Source: Massilia violaceinigra (GTDB lineage Bacteria; Pseudomonadota; Gammaproteobacteria; Burkholderiales; Burkholderiaceae_D). From it: DNA of 64,000 bases. Shown here one piece after another: positions 10,493 to 19,440 of the stretch (positions within the stretch are counted from its first letter, which is position 1; each line of letters begins with the position of its first letter). The stretch is taken from positions 3,968,001 through 4,032,000 of the forward strand of contig NZ_CP024608.1 of NCBI RefSeq assembly GCF_002752675.1, read 5' to 3'. Position numbers and translations under genes: made by a program. The notes below the pieces were generated by a model. It saw only the letters and a program-made list of their open reading frames with translations. It made no database searches and was not told the DNA's origin.

Positions 10493-12010
10493 ATGATCCA
10501 GACTACGAATCCCAACCTGATCCCGGTTTACGCCGAAATCTTCCTGCTGGTCGCCGCTTCGGCGATCCTGCTGATCGACATGTTCCTCAAGGATGGCAAG
10601 CGCGTCCTGACCTACTGGCTGTCGCTGGCGGCACTGGTCGGCTGCGCCGCCCTGACTTACTCGGACTACGCGGCCGGCACCACGGTCTACACGTTCCACA
10701 ACATGTTCGTGTCGGACCCGATGGCGAACCTGCTCAAGCTGTTTACCTACCTGGCCATCGGCATCACCCTGGTCTACTCGCGCACCTATGCGACCGAACG
10801 CGGCATGTTGTCCGGTAACTTGGGCGGCGAATTCTATGTGCTGGCGCTGTTCTCGATGCTCGGCCAGATGATCATGATCTCCGGTAACAACATGCTGATC
10901 ATTTACCTGGGCCTGGAACTGATGTCGCTGTCGCTGTACGCCCTCGTTGCGCTGCGCCGCGATCACGCCGTCTCGACCGAAGCGTCGATGAAGTACTTCA
11001 TCCTCGGCGCGCTGGCATCCGGCTTCCTGCTGTATGGTATTTCGATGCTGTACGGCGCCACCGGTTCGCTCGACATCAACGAAATCTCGAAGGCGGCGGC
11101 ATCGTCCACCGCCAACCTGAACATCCTGGTGTTCGGCCTGGTGTTCCTGGTGGCCGGCCTGGCGTTCAAGCTCGGCGTCGTTCCGTTCCACATGTGGGTG
11201 CCGGACGTGTACCAGGGCGCGCCGACCGCGGTGACCCTGCTGCTGGGCGGCGCGCCGAAACTGGCGGCGTTCGCGATCTGCATCCGCCTGCTGGTGGAAG
11301 GCTTGCTGCCGATGGCGATCGACTGGCAGCAGATGCTGATGGTGCTGGCCGTGCTGTCGCTGGCGATCGGTAACCTGACCGCGATTGCCCAGACCAACCT
11401 GAAACGCATGCTCGCGTATTCGACCATCGCGCAGATGGGCTTCGTGCTGCTGGGCCTCCTGGCCGGCGTGGTCGCCAATCCGCTTGATGCCAACGCGATT
11501 CCCGACGCCAGCAATGCCGCTTCCGCCTACAGCGCCGCCATGTACTACTCGATCACGTATGTGCTGACCACCCTCGGTACCTTCGGCCTGATCATGATGC
11601 TGGCGCGTACCGGCTTCGAAGCGGAAGAACTGAACGACTTCAAGGGCCTGGCCAAGCGCAGCCCGTGGTTCGCGGCCGTCATGGCGATCCTGCTGTTCTC
11701 GCTGGCCGGCGTGCCGCCGATGATGGGCTTCGCCGCCAAGTTCGCGGTGCTCGAATCGGTGCTCTCGACCGGTGCCGTGTGGCTGACCGTGCTGGCGGTG
11801 ATGTTCTCGCTGATCGGCGCGTTCTACTACCTGCGCGTGGTCAAGGTGATGTACTTTGACGAACCGCTTGATACCACCCCGATCGTGGCGCCATTCGACA
11901 TGCGCGCCGTGCTCTCGATGAACGGGATCGCGACCGTGCTGCTGGGCGTGTTCGCAGGTCCGCTGCTGGCCGCTTGCCTGAACGCGATGACGAAGACTAT
12001 CGGTTCCTGA
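10493..12010 (+). CDS. nuoN: NADH-quinone oxidoreductase subunit N
   Basis: Antiporter-like subunit (ND2 family) of complex I, 505 residues. Conserved motifs are [17 protein letters not shown] (membrane glutamate), [19 protein letters not shown] (lysine) and [14 protein letters not shown]. The ATG at 10493 lies 8 nt after the nuoM stop; the frame is open further upstream but within nuoM. The last base of its TGA is the first base of the DUF2818 gene. This is the last complex I subunit gene. Confidence 0.97.
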   Translation: MIQTTNPNLIPVYAEIFLLVAASAILLIDMFLKDGKRVLTYWLSLAALVGCAALTYSDYAAGTTVYTFHNMFVSDPMANLLKLFTYLAIGITLVYSRTYATERGMLSGNLGGEFYVLALFSMLGQMIMISGNNMLIIYLGLELMSLSLYALVALRRDHAVSTEASMKYFILGALASGFLLYGISMLYGATGSLDINEISKAAASSTANLNILVFGLVFLVAGLAFKLGVVPFHMWVPDVYQGAPTAVTLLLGGAPKLAAFAICIRLLVEGLLPMAIDWQQMLMVLAVLSLAIGNLTAIAQTNLKRMLAYSTIAQMGFVLLGLLAGVVANPLDANAIPDASNAASAYSAAMYYSITYVLTTLGTFGLIMMLARTGFEAEELNDFKGLAKRSPWFAAVMAILLFSLAGVPPMMGFAAKFAVLESVLSTGAVWLTVLAVMFSLIGAFYYLRVVKVMYFDEPLDTTPIVAPFDMRAVLSMNGIATVLLGVFAGPLLAACLNAMTKTIGS

Positions 12011-12333
12011 TGGACGTGTCGGCATCGAGCTGGTTGGCCATCGCCCTGGCATTGGCGGCGGCCAACCTGCCGTTCATGAATGAACGGCTGTTCGGCTTTA
12101 TCCCGGTCGGCCGCGCGAGCGCCGACCAGGGGCCGGTCAAGGCCGGCTGGTGGCGCGTGCTGGAACTGGTGGTGCTGTACTTTGCCGTCGGCGGCATCGC
12201 CTATCTGCTGGAAGCGCGCATCGGGAACGTCTTTAGCCAGACCAAGGAGTTCTACATGATCACCGTGCCGCTGTTCGTGGTGCTGGCGTTCCCCGGCTTC
12301 GTCATGCGCTACCTGCGCAAGCGCCATCACTAA
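12010..12333 (+). CDS. DUF2818 family small membrane protein
   Basis: A 107-residue protein with about three hydrophobic helices and conserved segments such as NLPFMNERLFGF and FALVFPGFVxRYLR-like residues near the end. It matches the DUF2818 family, which commonly sits directly after nuoN in Betaproteobacteria. The ATG overlaps the nuoN stop by one base. That placement suggests a role in complex I assembly or stability, but this is inference from position only. The family function is unknown. Confidence 0.85.
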   Translation: MDVSASSWLAIALALAAANLPFMNERLFGFIPVGRASADQGPVKAGWWRVLELVVLYFAVGGIAYLLEARIGNVFSQTKEFYMITVPLFVVLAFPGFVMRYLRKRHH

Positions 12334-12348
12334 TTCATCGGAGGGCGC

Positions 12349-12921
12349 ATGGAGCCGAACCTGAACGAGGACCATCTGACGGAGCGCCGCATCGACGGCG
12401 AGTTGGCCTACGAGGGCAGCTTTCTGAAGGTCTCGCGCGACCGCGTCAGCCTGCCCGACGGCGCCATCGCCACCCGCGAATACATCCGCCATCCGGGCGC
12501 CGTCGTCATCCTGCCGCTGCTGGACGACGGCCGGGTACTGCTCGAACGCCAGTTCCGCTATCCGCTGGGACGCGTCTTCATCGAATTCCCGGCCGGGAAA
12601 ATCGATGCGGGCGAGGAGCCGCTGGCCTGCGCCAGGCGCGAGCTGCAGGAAGAAACCGGCTACACGGCGACCGACTGGCAATTCATCAGCACCATCCACA
12701 ACGCGATTGCCTACTCCGACGAGCACCTTGAGCTGTTCGTCGCGCGCGGCCTTACCGCCGGCCAGGCGCGCCTGGACGAGGGCGAGTTCCTGGAGACCTT
12801 CAGCGCCACCGTTCCCGAGCTGCTCGAGATGGTGCGCAGCGGCCAGATCACGGACGTGAAGACCATCATCGGCGCCTTCTGGCTCGATAAACTCCTCGGC
12901 GGAAGCTGGCCGCCGGCTTGA
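12349..12921 (+). CDS. Nudix hydrolase, ADP-ribose pyrophosphatase type
   Basis: Soluble 190-residue Nudix enzyme, probably cleaving ADP-ribose or related ADP-sugars to AMP and sugar phosphate. The Nudix box is complete: G(KIDAG)EEPLACAR-RELQEETGY, around residues 82-106, preceded by ERQFRYPLGRVFIEFPAGK, which is typical of the NudF/ADPRase branch. It follows the DUF2818 gene by 15 nt with GGAGGG just upstream of the ATG, so it is probably cotranscribed with nuo. Substrate specificity cannot be settled from sequence. Confidence 0.9.
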   Translation: MEPNLNEDHLTERRIDGELAYEGSFLKVSRDRVSLPDGAIATREYIRHPGAVVILPLLDDGRVLLERQFRYPLGRVFIEFPAGKIDAGEEPLACARRELQEETGYTATDWQFISTIHNAIAYSDEHLELFVARGLTAGQARLDEGEFLETFSATVPELLEMVRSGQITDVKTIIGAFWLDKLLGGSWPPA

Positions 12922-12927
12922 TCCGCC

Positions 12928-13614
12928 ATGAAAATGCTGGCATTCGTGGTCGCCATCCTCTGCTCGTCCAGCGGCTGGGCGGCGCGCAGCGCCTTCCAGG
13001 CGCAGTGCGAGGACGCGATGGACAAGGGGATCTCGGTGCTGCACTCTATCCCGAGCGGCTACACCATCAATAATACGGTGTCCTTCCACGGCCTTACCGC
13101 CATGAAGCCGGGCGCGGCCGGTACCTTTGTGCTGGGCCTGACCCGGACCGAGTCGCGCTCGACGATTTCGCTCAAGGCACCGATGCTGATCGATCCCGTC
13201 ACCGGCTACGAGTGCGTGGCGCCGCGGATCACCGTCTCGCTGCTGTACAGCCCGGTAGTGGTGTACGTCGGACGCGAGTTTCGCCCGGGTTCTTGTGCAT
13301 ATCAGGAAATTCTTGCGCATGAGATGCGGCATCTCAAGACCTATCTCGACCATTTGCCGAAAGTGGAAGTAACGGTGCGCGCGGCACTGGCACGGCGCTT
13401 CACCGACAAACCCCTGTACGCGCCGCGCGGCCAGGCCATGGCCTTGCTACAGCAGGAACTCAATACCGGCTGGGCGCCGTACATACAAAAAGAGATGGCC
13501 AAAGTAGACCCGCTACAAGCCGCCATCGACACGCCGCAAGAGTATGCGCGCCTGAGCAAAGTTTGCGCAGGTGAGGTACAGTCCCTTGTAAGACCGGCTA
13601 ACCGAGACAGATGA
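12928..13614 (+). CDS. Secreted protein of unknown function with HExxH motif
   Basis: A 228-residue protein with a signal peptide (hydrophobic residues 4-18, likely cleavage after GWA). Residues 130-140 contain ILAHEMRHL, an HExxH zinc-protease-type motif, preceded by RPGSCAYQ. The general look resembles DUF922-type putative peptidases, but I cannot confirm a family. It is 6 nt behind the Nudix gene, and its stop overlaps the ispD start (ATGA), so it sits in the same transcription unit. Probable location is the periplasm. Confidence 0.7.
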   Translation: MKMLAFVVAILCSSSGWAARSAFQAQCEDAMDKGISVLHSIPSGYTINNTVSFHGLTAMKPGAAGTFVLGLTRTESRSTISLKAPMLIDPVTGYECVAPRITVSLLYSPVVVYVGREFRPGSCAYQEILAHEMRHLKTYLDHLPKVEVTVRAALARRFTDKPLYAPRGQAMALLQQELNTGWAPYIQKEMAKVDPLQAAIDTPQEYARLSKVCAGEVQSLVRPANRDR

Positions 13615-14309
13615 AGACAGCCATGAAGCAGATCGCACCGCGCTATGTTGCCCTGATCCCCGCCGCCGGCGTCGGCGCGCGCATGGCATCGAGCAGTCCA
13701 AAGCAGTATCTGCCCATCGGCGCCAAGCCGATGCTGCGTCATACGCTCGACGCCTTCGTGTCGAGCCCCCTGATCGCCCATACCTACGTCGTGGTCAGCG
13801 CGCACGACGAGTATATCGACGCCATCGTGCCGTCCGGCGCAGCCACCGTGCTGCGTTGCGGCGGCGCCAGTCGCATGGAGTCGGTCCGCAACGCCCTGCG
13901 GGCGCTGGAGGGCGAGCTGCACGAACATGACTGGGTGCTGGTGCACGACGCGGCGCGGCCGGGACTGAATGCCGCGCTGATCGGAAAATTGATCGATGCG
14001 GTCGGCAACGATCCGGTCGGCGGCCTGCTGGCCTTGCCCGTGGTCGACACCGTCAAGCGTGGCGGCGATCACGTCAGCACCGTCGCACGCGGCGGCCTGT
14101 GGCTGGCGCAGACCCCGCAGATGTTTCGCTACAAGCTGCTGTGCGATGCACTGGCGGCGGCCACCGACGCCAGCGTCATTACCGATGACGCCAGTGCGGT
14201 CGAGGCCCTGGGCTTGTCGCCCAAACTGGTTGAAGGACATCCCCGTAATTTAAAAGTGACGCTGCCGGCGGACATCCGGATCGCCGAGATGTACCTGGCC
14301 GCGCCTTAA
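13611..14309 (+). CDS. ispD: 2-C-methyl-D-erythritol 4-phosphate cytidylyltransferase
   Basis: Third enzyme of the MEP isoprenoid pathway: it couples CTP and MEP to give CDP-methylerythritol. The nucleotide-binding loop LIPAAGVGARMASSSPKQYL lies at residues 12-31, and HDAARPG, LAQTPQMFR and TDDASAVEALG are all present. Length is 232 residues. The chosen ATG (13611) overlaps the previous stop; an internal ATG at 13623 is the alternative. ispF follows after 6 nt, the usual pairing. Confidence 0.96.
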   Translation: MKTAMKQIAPRYVALIPAAGVGARMASSSPKQYLPIGAKPMLRHTLDAFVSSPLIAHTYVVVSAHDEYIDAIVPSGAATVLRCGGASRMESVRNALRALEGELHEHDWVLVHDAARPGLNAALIGKLIDAVGNDPVGGLLALPVVDTVKRGGDHVSTVARGGLWLAQTPQMFRYKLLCDALAAATDASVITDDASAVEALGLSPKLVEGHPRNLKVTLPADIRIAEMYLAAP

Positions 14310-14315
14310 CCTGAA

Positions 14316-14843
14316 ATGAGTGAGACCATGGCACTGGCATCCTACAATCCCACCCCGCCGTTCCGTGTCGGAACCGGCTACGACTGCCACGCCCTCGTCG
14401 AGGGCCGCAAACTGATCATCGGCGGGGTGGCAATCCCGCACCGCATGGGCCTGTTGGGCCATTCGGACGCCGACGTCTTGCTGCACGCGATCATCGATGC
14501 GATGCTCGGCGCGGCCGGCCTCGGTGACATCGGCAAGCATTTCCCGGACACCGACCCGATGTTCGCCGGCGCCGACTCGCGCACCCTGCTGCGCGAAGTG
14601 GCGCACCGCGTGGTCGCCACCGGCTATACCATCGGCAACATCGACGCCACCATCATCGCCCAGGCGCCGAAGATGGCGCCGCATATTGCGCAGATGATTT
14701 CGCGCATCGCCGAAGACATCGGCGTGTCGCCCCAGCAGGTCAACGTCAAGGCCAAGACCAACGAAAAGCTCGGCTACCTGGGGCGGGAAGAGGGCATGGC
14801 CGCCGAGGCGATCTGCATGCTGATCAAGTCCGCCTCCGCGTAA
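14316..14843 (+). CDS. ispF: 2-C-methyl-D-erythritol 2,4-cyclodiphosphate synthase
   Basis: Trimeric zinc enzyme that cyclises CDP-ME-2-phosphate with loss of CMP. The metal ligands are in GTGYDCHAL and [13 protein letters not shown], followed by [17 protein letters not shown]. The start at 14316 gives 175 residues; a start at 14328 (MALASYN) would give 171, nearer the roughly 160 of other family members. It is the last gene of the ispDF pair. Confidence 0.96.
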   Translation: MSETMALASYNPTPPFRVGTGYDCHALVEGRKLIIGGVAIPHRMGLLGHSDADVLLHAIIDAMLGAAGLGDIGKHFPDTDPMFAGADSRTLLREVAHRVVATGYTIGNIDATIIAQAPKMAPHIAQMISRIAEDIGVSPQQVNVKAKTNEKLGYLGREEGMAAEAICMLIKSASA

Positions 14844-14964
14844 GCATCGGCGGCAACGCCTGCCGGAAAGGCGACCGGGAACCTTGATCGCCGTCAGGCG
14901 GGCCTGAAAACGCGCCCCTAGACTTGAGCTTGATTCATCAGGTTCAACCACGGGGAGAAAGATC

Positions 14965-15915
14965 ATGAAATCCGCATTATCGGCCCTCGCCGCCGCTCTG
15001 GCGTTCGCGAGCGGCCCGGCGCTGGCGCAGGTGTTCGTCGACACCACCCAGCAGGGCAGCGGCAACAAGAGCAATGTCGAGCAGCGCGAGAGCAACGACT
15101 ATGCCCAGGTTACCGTGACGCAAATCGGTACCGACAACGTCATCGGCGACCCGGCCTTGGGTGAAAGTGGCATTGTCCAGATCGCCACTGTGGCGCGTGT
15201 GCATGTTCGTCAGGAAGGCAGGGCGAACTACGCCAACATCCTGCAGGACCATACGGACCGCAGCGACAACAACATGCTCCAGATCGGCCAGGGTAACGTG
15301 GCCGTGTTCAGGCAGGACCATGCGAACAGTTCAACCCTGACCCTCGAACAGCGCGGCAGCGCCAACTACACTTCCATCAACCAGAAGGACATTCCCACCT
15401 TCTCGGTGCGCGCGCGCCAGACCGGAGCGGATAACCGGATCGTGGTGCAGCATTACTTTTCGGGATACGGCGGACCGGACATCGAGCAGGCCGGCAGCGC
15501 CAACAAGGTACTCATCGACCAGTCCGAAGCCGCCTATTCCTTCGTCCGGGTCGAGCAGGCCGGCACCTTGAACGCCGCCTACGTGCGCCAGAACGGCACC
15601 ACCTTCACGGTCGACCAGTCGATCGTGCAACGGGGCGAGCGCAACGTCGCCCGCGCCGATGAAAGCGGGCAGGTCAACGGCTCGACCATCGTCCAGACCG
15701 GGAACGAGAACCTTGCCTCGGCGACGTCGACCTTGAACGGCAGCGTATCGGAGATCGTCCAGACCGGCAGCTACAACCGCGCCACCGCGCTGCAGAACGG
15801 CGCGCTCAGCTGGACGACCGGCAACTTCTCGAGCATCACGCAAACCGGCAATGCCTTCACGGTCGGCGTGCTGCAAAATGGCAGCGGCAATTTCAGCATC
15901 ATCAACCAGCGCTGA
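14965..15915 (+). CDS. Curlin-repeat secreted protein (amyloid-like)
   Basis: A 316-residue protein with a clear signal peptide (cleavage after ALA, residue 21). The mature part is a run of about twelve 20-28-residue units, each with Q-x-G-x-x-N followed by alternating hydrophobic residues and often another Q. Examples are QIGTDNVI, QRGSANYTSI, QAGSANKVLI, QTGSYNRATAL and QNGSGNFSII. This is the curlin (CsgA/CsgB) repeat pattern expected to fold as a beta-solenoid amyloid. No csgBEFG partner is nearby. GGGGAGAAAG precedes the ATG. It overlaps the converging thioesterase gene by 14 nt. The amyloid role is inference. Confidence 0.8.
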   Translation: MKSALSALAAALAFASGPALAQVFVDTTQQGSGNKSNVEQRESNDYAQVTVTQIGTDNVIGDPALGESGIVQIATVARVHVRQEGRANYANILQDHTDRSDNNMLQIGQGNVAVFRQDHANSSTLTLEQRGSANYTSINQKDIPTFSVRARQTGADNRIVVQHYFSGYGGPDIEQAGSANKVLIDQSEAAYSFVRVEQAGTLNAAYVRQNGTTFTVDQSIVQRGERNVARADESGQVNGSTIVQTGNENLASATSTLNGSVSEIVQTGSYNRATALQNGALSWTTGNFSSITQTGNAFTVGVLQNGSGNFSIINQR

Positions 15916-16435
15916 TCTCGAACACCAGGCAGGTTGTCGTCGCAAAGGCGTACAGCTTGCCATTCGCATCGGTGATGCGCGCTTCGGCCACGCCGACCTG
16001 GCCTCCCACGCTGACCACCGTCGCCTCGGCCCGCACCGGCCCGGTCGTATCGGTCATCGCGCGGATATAGTTCACCTTCAGCTCCAGGGTCGTGTATCCC
16101 TTGCCGGCCGGGAGCATCGTGTGGATCGCGCAGCCGAGCGCGGTGTCGAGCATGGTCGCCGCGTAGCCGCCGTGCACCACGCCGCTCGGATTGTAGTGCG
16201 CCCGCTCCGGGGTTCCCTGGAATACGGCGAGGCCGGGCTCCACCGACATCGGCAGGATCCCCATCAAGTGCGCGATCGGCGCCGGGGGCAGGGCGCCGCT
16301 GCCGATGCCTTCCAACAATTCCATGCCGCTGCTGCTGCGCAAGGTGGCGCGGTCCGCCACGCCCGGCGCGGCCAGCCTGGCGCGCATTGCAGCGGCCTCG
16401 TCCAGCCATTGCTGGCGTTTGTCTTGCTGTTCCAT
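15902..16435 (-). CDS. Hotdog-fold thioesterase (PaaI-like)
   Basis: A 177-residue acyl-CoA thioesterase-like protein. The hotdog core carries NPSGVVHGGYAATMLDTALG near residue 95, with the HGG motif of the PaaI/YdiI group, then LELKVNYIRAMT. I chose the ATG at 16435 over 16441 because its spacing to AAAGGA is better. It diverges from the marR-like gene across about 110 nt, so it may be controlled by that regulator. The acyl substrate is unknown. Confidence 0.85.
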   Translation of the reverse strand: MEQQDKRQQWLDEAAAMRARLAAPGVADRATLRSSSGMELLEGIGSGALPPAPIAHLMGILPMSVEPGLAVFQGTPERAHYNPSGVVHGGYAATMLDTALGCAIHTMLPAGKGYTTLELKVNYIRAMTDTTGPVRAEATVVSVGGQVGVAEARITDANGKLYAFATTTCLVFEISAG

Positions 16436-16490
16436 GATCATCCTTTTGCTCGATGGTTAAAAAGCGGGGAGAGGCGCACACGGCGCGTGA

Positions 16491-16512
16491 ATTGTAATAT
16501 ACTTCAAACAAT
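16491..16512. promoter_or_regulatory. Candidate MarR operator in the divergent intergenic region
   Basis: An AT-rich inverted repeat, ATTGT-N12-ACAAT, sits between the thioesterase and the marR gene, about 35 nt upstream of the marR ATG. MarR regulators usually bind short AT-rich palindromes in such positions, often autoregulating. The arms are only 5 bp, so this is a weak prediction. Confidence 0.35.
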
Positions 16513-16547
16513 CAGTGTACCTGCACCTATTTCCGCAACACCACGAT

Positions 16548-17012
16548 ATGACCGATCCGATTGAGAAACCGCTGGGCTGTACCTGCTTCAAGCTGCGCAA
16601 GCTCACGCGCGCCATGTCGCGCGTGTACGACCACCACATGGCCACCGTGGGCCTGAAGACCACCCAGTACAGCGTGCTGGCCAACGTCGCGCGCGAGGCG
16701 CTGCCGGTGGCCGAGCTGGCCGAACGCCTCGGCATGGAACGCACCACGCTCACGCGCAACCTCAAGCCGCTGATGGATGCCGGCTGGGTGGTCCCGCGCC
16801 CCGGCGCCGACAGCCGCCAGCGCATCGTCACCATCACCGAGGCCGGGCAGCAAAAACTCGCCGAATCCTACCCTGTGTGGTGCGGCGCCCAGCGCGCCTT
16901 CGAACAACTGGTTGGGCGCGAGGCCGTGCGCGCCCTGCACACCCAGCTTGAATCCACGCTTGCCCAATTAACGCCATTGATCGAGGACCTGCCCCATGCC
17001 CACCCAGAATGA
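16548..17012 (+). CDS. MarR-family transcriptional regulator
   Basis: A 154-residue winged-helix regulator. The helix-turn-helix region is AELAERLGMERTTLTRNLKPL near residues 60-85, followed by the wing GWVVPRPGADSRQRIVTIT. The start at 16548 (MTDPIEK) avoids a poorly conserved N-terminal extension. Cysteines in GCTCFKL near residue 10 might sense oxidants, though this is speculative. Its 3' end overlaps the MFS gene by 17 nt, so the two are an operon and the transporter is its likely target. Confidence 0.88.
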   Translation: MTDPIEKPLGCTCFKLRKLTRAMSRVYDHHMATVGLKTTQYSVLANVAREALPVAELAERLGMERTTLTRNLKPLMDAGWVVPRPGADSRQRIVTITEAGQQKLAESYPVWCGAQRAFEQLVGREAVRALHTQLESTLAQLTPLIEDLPHAHPE

Positions 17013-18255
17013 GATGACGCCGCGCGCCGCGTGGCTGTTGATCCTCGCCGCCTCGGCGATTTTGATGATCACCATGGGCGCGCGCCTGACCACGGGTTTG
17101 TTTCTCTCGCCGATCAACACCTCGACCGGGCTGGGAGTGGCATCGATCAGCTTCGCCATGGCGATCGGGCAGTTCGTGTGGGGCGCGGCGCAGCCGGTGT
17201 TCGGCGCCGTGGCCGACAAATGGGGCTCGGCCAAGGTCATCATCCTGGGCGCCGTCATGCTTGCCGCCGGCATGGCGGCGACGCCCTTCGTGTCCTCGCA
17301 GTGGGGCCTGATGCTGACCATGGGCTTGCTGACGGCGGCGGGGGCGGGCGCCGGCAGCTTCTCGATCCTGATCGGCGCCACCGCGCAGCGCTTGCCGGCC
17401 GCGCGCCGTCCGTTCGCGGCAGGCTTTATCAACGCCGGCGGCTCGTTCGGCCAATTCGTGTTCGCGCCGCTGATGCAGGCGATCATCAACAGCGCCGGCT
17501 GGATTGCGGCGATGCTGACCATGGCCGCGACCACCTTGCTGACGATTCCCCTGGCTTGGCCGCTGCGCAAGGGTGCCGGGCTGGCGAAGGCCGATCCCGC
17601 TGTTGTGGCGCCGCCAAAGCCGGCCGAGGTACCCGGCATCGGCCTTGGCGCGCAGATCAAGATCGCACTGCGCGACCGCAGCTACCTGTGCCTGCATGCC
17701 GGCTTTTTCACCTGCGGCTTTCACATCGCCTTTCTGGTTACGCACCTGCCGGGCGAGGTCGCCCTGTGCAGCCTGCCGGCGGGGGTGTCGGCCAATGCGC
17801 TTGCGCTGATCGGCTTATTCAACATCGCCGGCAGCCTGACAGCGGGCGCGCTGTCGACCCGCTACCGCATGAAGTCCCTGCTGGCCCTGATGTACGCCAG
17901 CCGCGCCGTGATCGTCGTCGCCTACCTGCTGGCGCCCAAGACCCCCATGACCTTCTACGTATTCGCCGGCGCGCTCGGTTTCACGTGGCTGGCGACGGTG
18001 CCGCCGACGGCGGGCCTGGTCGGCAAACTGTTCGGCATGCGCTACCTGTCCACGCTGTTCGGCCTGACCTTGCTGTCGCATCAGGTGGGCGGCTTCTTCG
18101 GCGCGTGGCTGGGCGGGCTCTCGTTCGTGGCCTACGGCGACTTTACCTGGATGTGGTACGCCGACATCGTGCTCGCCTTGGCCGCGGCTCTTATCAACCT
18201 GCCGATCCGCGAAGCGCATGTCGTTCGCGAACCGGCCCTGGCAGCGAAGGCATAA
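16996..18255 (+). CDS. MFS transporter
   Basis: A 419-residue major facilitator with about 12 helices and a central loop near residues 195-215 (KADPAVVAPPKPAEV). It resembles the oxalate/formate antiporter-like or cyanate/nitrate-type MFS branch, with GARLTTGLFLSPI in the first helix and FGAVADKWG as the loop 2-3 motif. Overlap with the upstream marR suggests that substrate and regulation are linked. Substrate is unknown. Confidence 0.88.
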   Translation: MPTQNEMTPRAAWLLILAASAILMITMGARLTTGLFLSPINTSTGLGVASISFAMAIGQFVWGAAQPVFGAVADKWGSAKVIILGAVMLAAGMAATPFVSSQWGLMLTMGLLTAAGAGAGSFSILIGATAQRLPAARRPFAAGFINAGGSFGQFVFAPLMQAIINSAGWIAAMLTMAATTLLTIPLAWPLRKGAGLAKADPAVVAPPKPAEVPGIGLGAQIKIALRDRSYLCLHAGFFTCGFHIAFLVTHLPGEVALCSLPAGVSANALALIGLFNIAGSLTAGALSTRYRMKSLLALMYASRAVIVVAYLLAPKTPMTFYVFAGALGFTWLATVPPTAGLVGKLFGMRYLSTLFGLTLLSHQVGGFFGAWLGGLSFVAYGDFTWMWYADIVLALAAALINLPIREAHVVREPALAAKA

Positions 18256-18257
18256 AC

Positions 18258-18566
18258 ATGGCACGCGATACCTGGGCATACCGCGACGTGGCGGTCGAAT
18301 CGTACGAGGATGCGCGCACTGGCGCCTTGCGCATCCGCCCGATGGCGGGGCAGGCCTTCGCCCCCAGCCTGCGCGTGCAGTGCGCGCGCGCGCTGGTGGA
18401 CCGGGCGCTCCATCCGGCCGGCACGCGCTTCCTTCTGTCGGCCAAGCTGACCGACCGCCTCGGCGGCACGCCGTTTTTGTATGCGTGGCATGGCGACCCG
18501 GTGGTCGTTTTGAGCGCCGCGCAGGCAAAGAAATTCCTGGCCGAGTTCCGGCGTGGCAGGATTTAG
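18258..18566 (+). CDS. Hypothetical protein (102 aa)
   Basis: A small, basic, soluble protein whose family I do not recognise. It begins MARDTWAYRDVAVE and contains RFLLSAKLTDRLGGTPFLYAWHGDP split across a likely beta-sheet region. It starts 2 nt after the MFS stop and ends 2 nt before the next gene, so the three genes look cotranscribed. No signal peptide or membrane segment. Coding is supported by tight packing and codon bias. Confidence 0.7.
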   Translation: MARDTWAYRDVAVESYEDARTGALRIRPMAGQAFAPSLRVQCARALVDRALHPAGTRFLLSAKLTDRLGGTPFLYAWHGDPVVVLSAAQAKKFLAEFRRGRI

Positions 18567-18568
18567 CG

Positions 18569-18889
18569 ATGGAGTTGCTCGAACAATTGGCGGCGCTGGA
18601 AGACGATGTCGATTGCTACCACGGCACTGAATTCGGCAGCGAGGAAGAGGGCGCGCGCGCCAACCGCCGCCTGAAGCTGCGCATGCGCGATCTGATCGTC
18701 GCGGCGCACGGGGCGGGGCAGGCGCGGGTGCTGAAACAGGTGCTCGATCTGCTGTCCGCGAACACCGGCTGCGCCGACGACTACGCGATCTTCCTTGAGA
18801 TTGGCGGGGAGCTGACAGGGCGCGGCATCGTCGACGAAGCGCGCATGATGGCGTGCCTGCGCAATGCACCTGTCAACCGCTGGCTGTAG
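18569..18889 (+). CDS. Hypothetical protein (106 aa)
   Basis: A soluble, probably all-helical protein beginning MELLEQLAALEDDVDCYHG. Acidic residues dominate the first third (EFGSEEEGARANRR), and the middle LIVAAHGAGQARVLKQVLDLL is predicted helical. I do not recognise a family. It lies 2 nt after the preceding small gene in the marR-MFS unit. Confidence 0.68.
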   Translation: MELLEQLAALEDDVDCYHGTEFGSEEEGARANRRLKLRMRDLIVAAHGAGQARVLKQVLDLLSANTGCADDYAIFLEIGGELTGRGIVDEARMMACLRNAPVNRWL

Positions 18890-18925
18890 GGTCCCGATTC
18901 GAGGCCTGCGCCGGTTTTATCTTTC

Positions 18926-19378
18926 TTACGATGCCAAACCTTTCAAGTGTCCCTGAAATTCCTCGATGTTTTTGTCGATGACGATTTCATCACCAAAATA
19001 GGAATTCGCCATTCCCAGGCTCAGCGGCCGGATTTCCAGTGCGGACGGGTTTTTATAATCGAACTTCAGATCGTAATTTTTCTCGCTATCGACCGTGGCC
19101 ACGATGACGACAGGCCGCTCCCGCCCCTCGCTCACGATCTCGTCGGATAAATTCTCCGCCAGCTTCTCCAGCGTGGTCTGATATGTCATTTCCAGTTGCG
19201 CGATACCCTGAAAATAATCCAATTCCCTGTTTTTTCGATAAAGCCATTCGGAGCTGGTTGTTCCTCCGCCAGGGCTGGCAAAACGGAAATAGGTGGCATC
19301 CCAATCGAGCTTGGTCAGCGCCATGAACTCCAGCAGTACGCCGGCCATTTCCCGCACTACTTCATCTTTCTTACTCAT
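18926..19378 (-). CDS. Immunity-protein-like hypothetical (150 aa)
   Basis: A small acidic cytosolic protein starting MSKKDEVVREMAG. Two features, YFRFASPGGGTTSSEWLYRK near residue 27 and ERPVVIVATVDSEKNYDLKFDY near residue 95, recall YezG/DUF600-type immunity proteins of polymorphic toxin systems. This is a resemblance, not a firm match. Local GC is clearly lower than in the neighbours, which fits horizontal acquisition. No toxin gene is adjacent. The next gene upstream on the strand (LysR) lies 62 nt away. Confidence 0.6.
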   Translation of the reverse strand: MSKKDEVVREMAGVLLEFMALTKLDWDATYFRFASPGGGTTSSEWLYRKNRELDYFQGIAQLEMTYQTTLEKLAENLSDEIVSEGRERPVVIVATVDSEKNYDLKFDYKNPSALEIRPLSLGMANSYFGDEIVIDKNIEEFQGHLKGLAS

Positions 19379-19440
19379 GATGCCTATCCCATTTAAAAAC
19401 GCGCAAAAAAAATCATACTGCACAATGCGCTTGCCACTCA

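Noticed and set aside
12010..14843. Possibility that the Nudix/ispDF genes form a new pathway with complex I
   Set aside because: This gene order is a plausible housekeeping arrangement; close spacing alone does not show a functional link.
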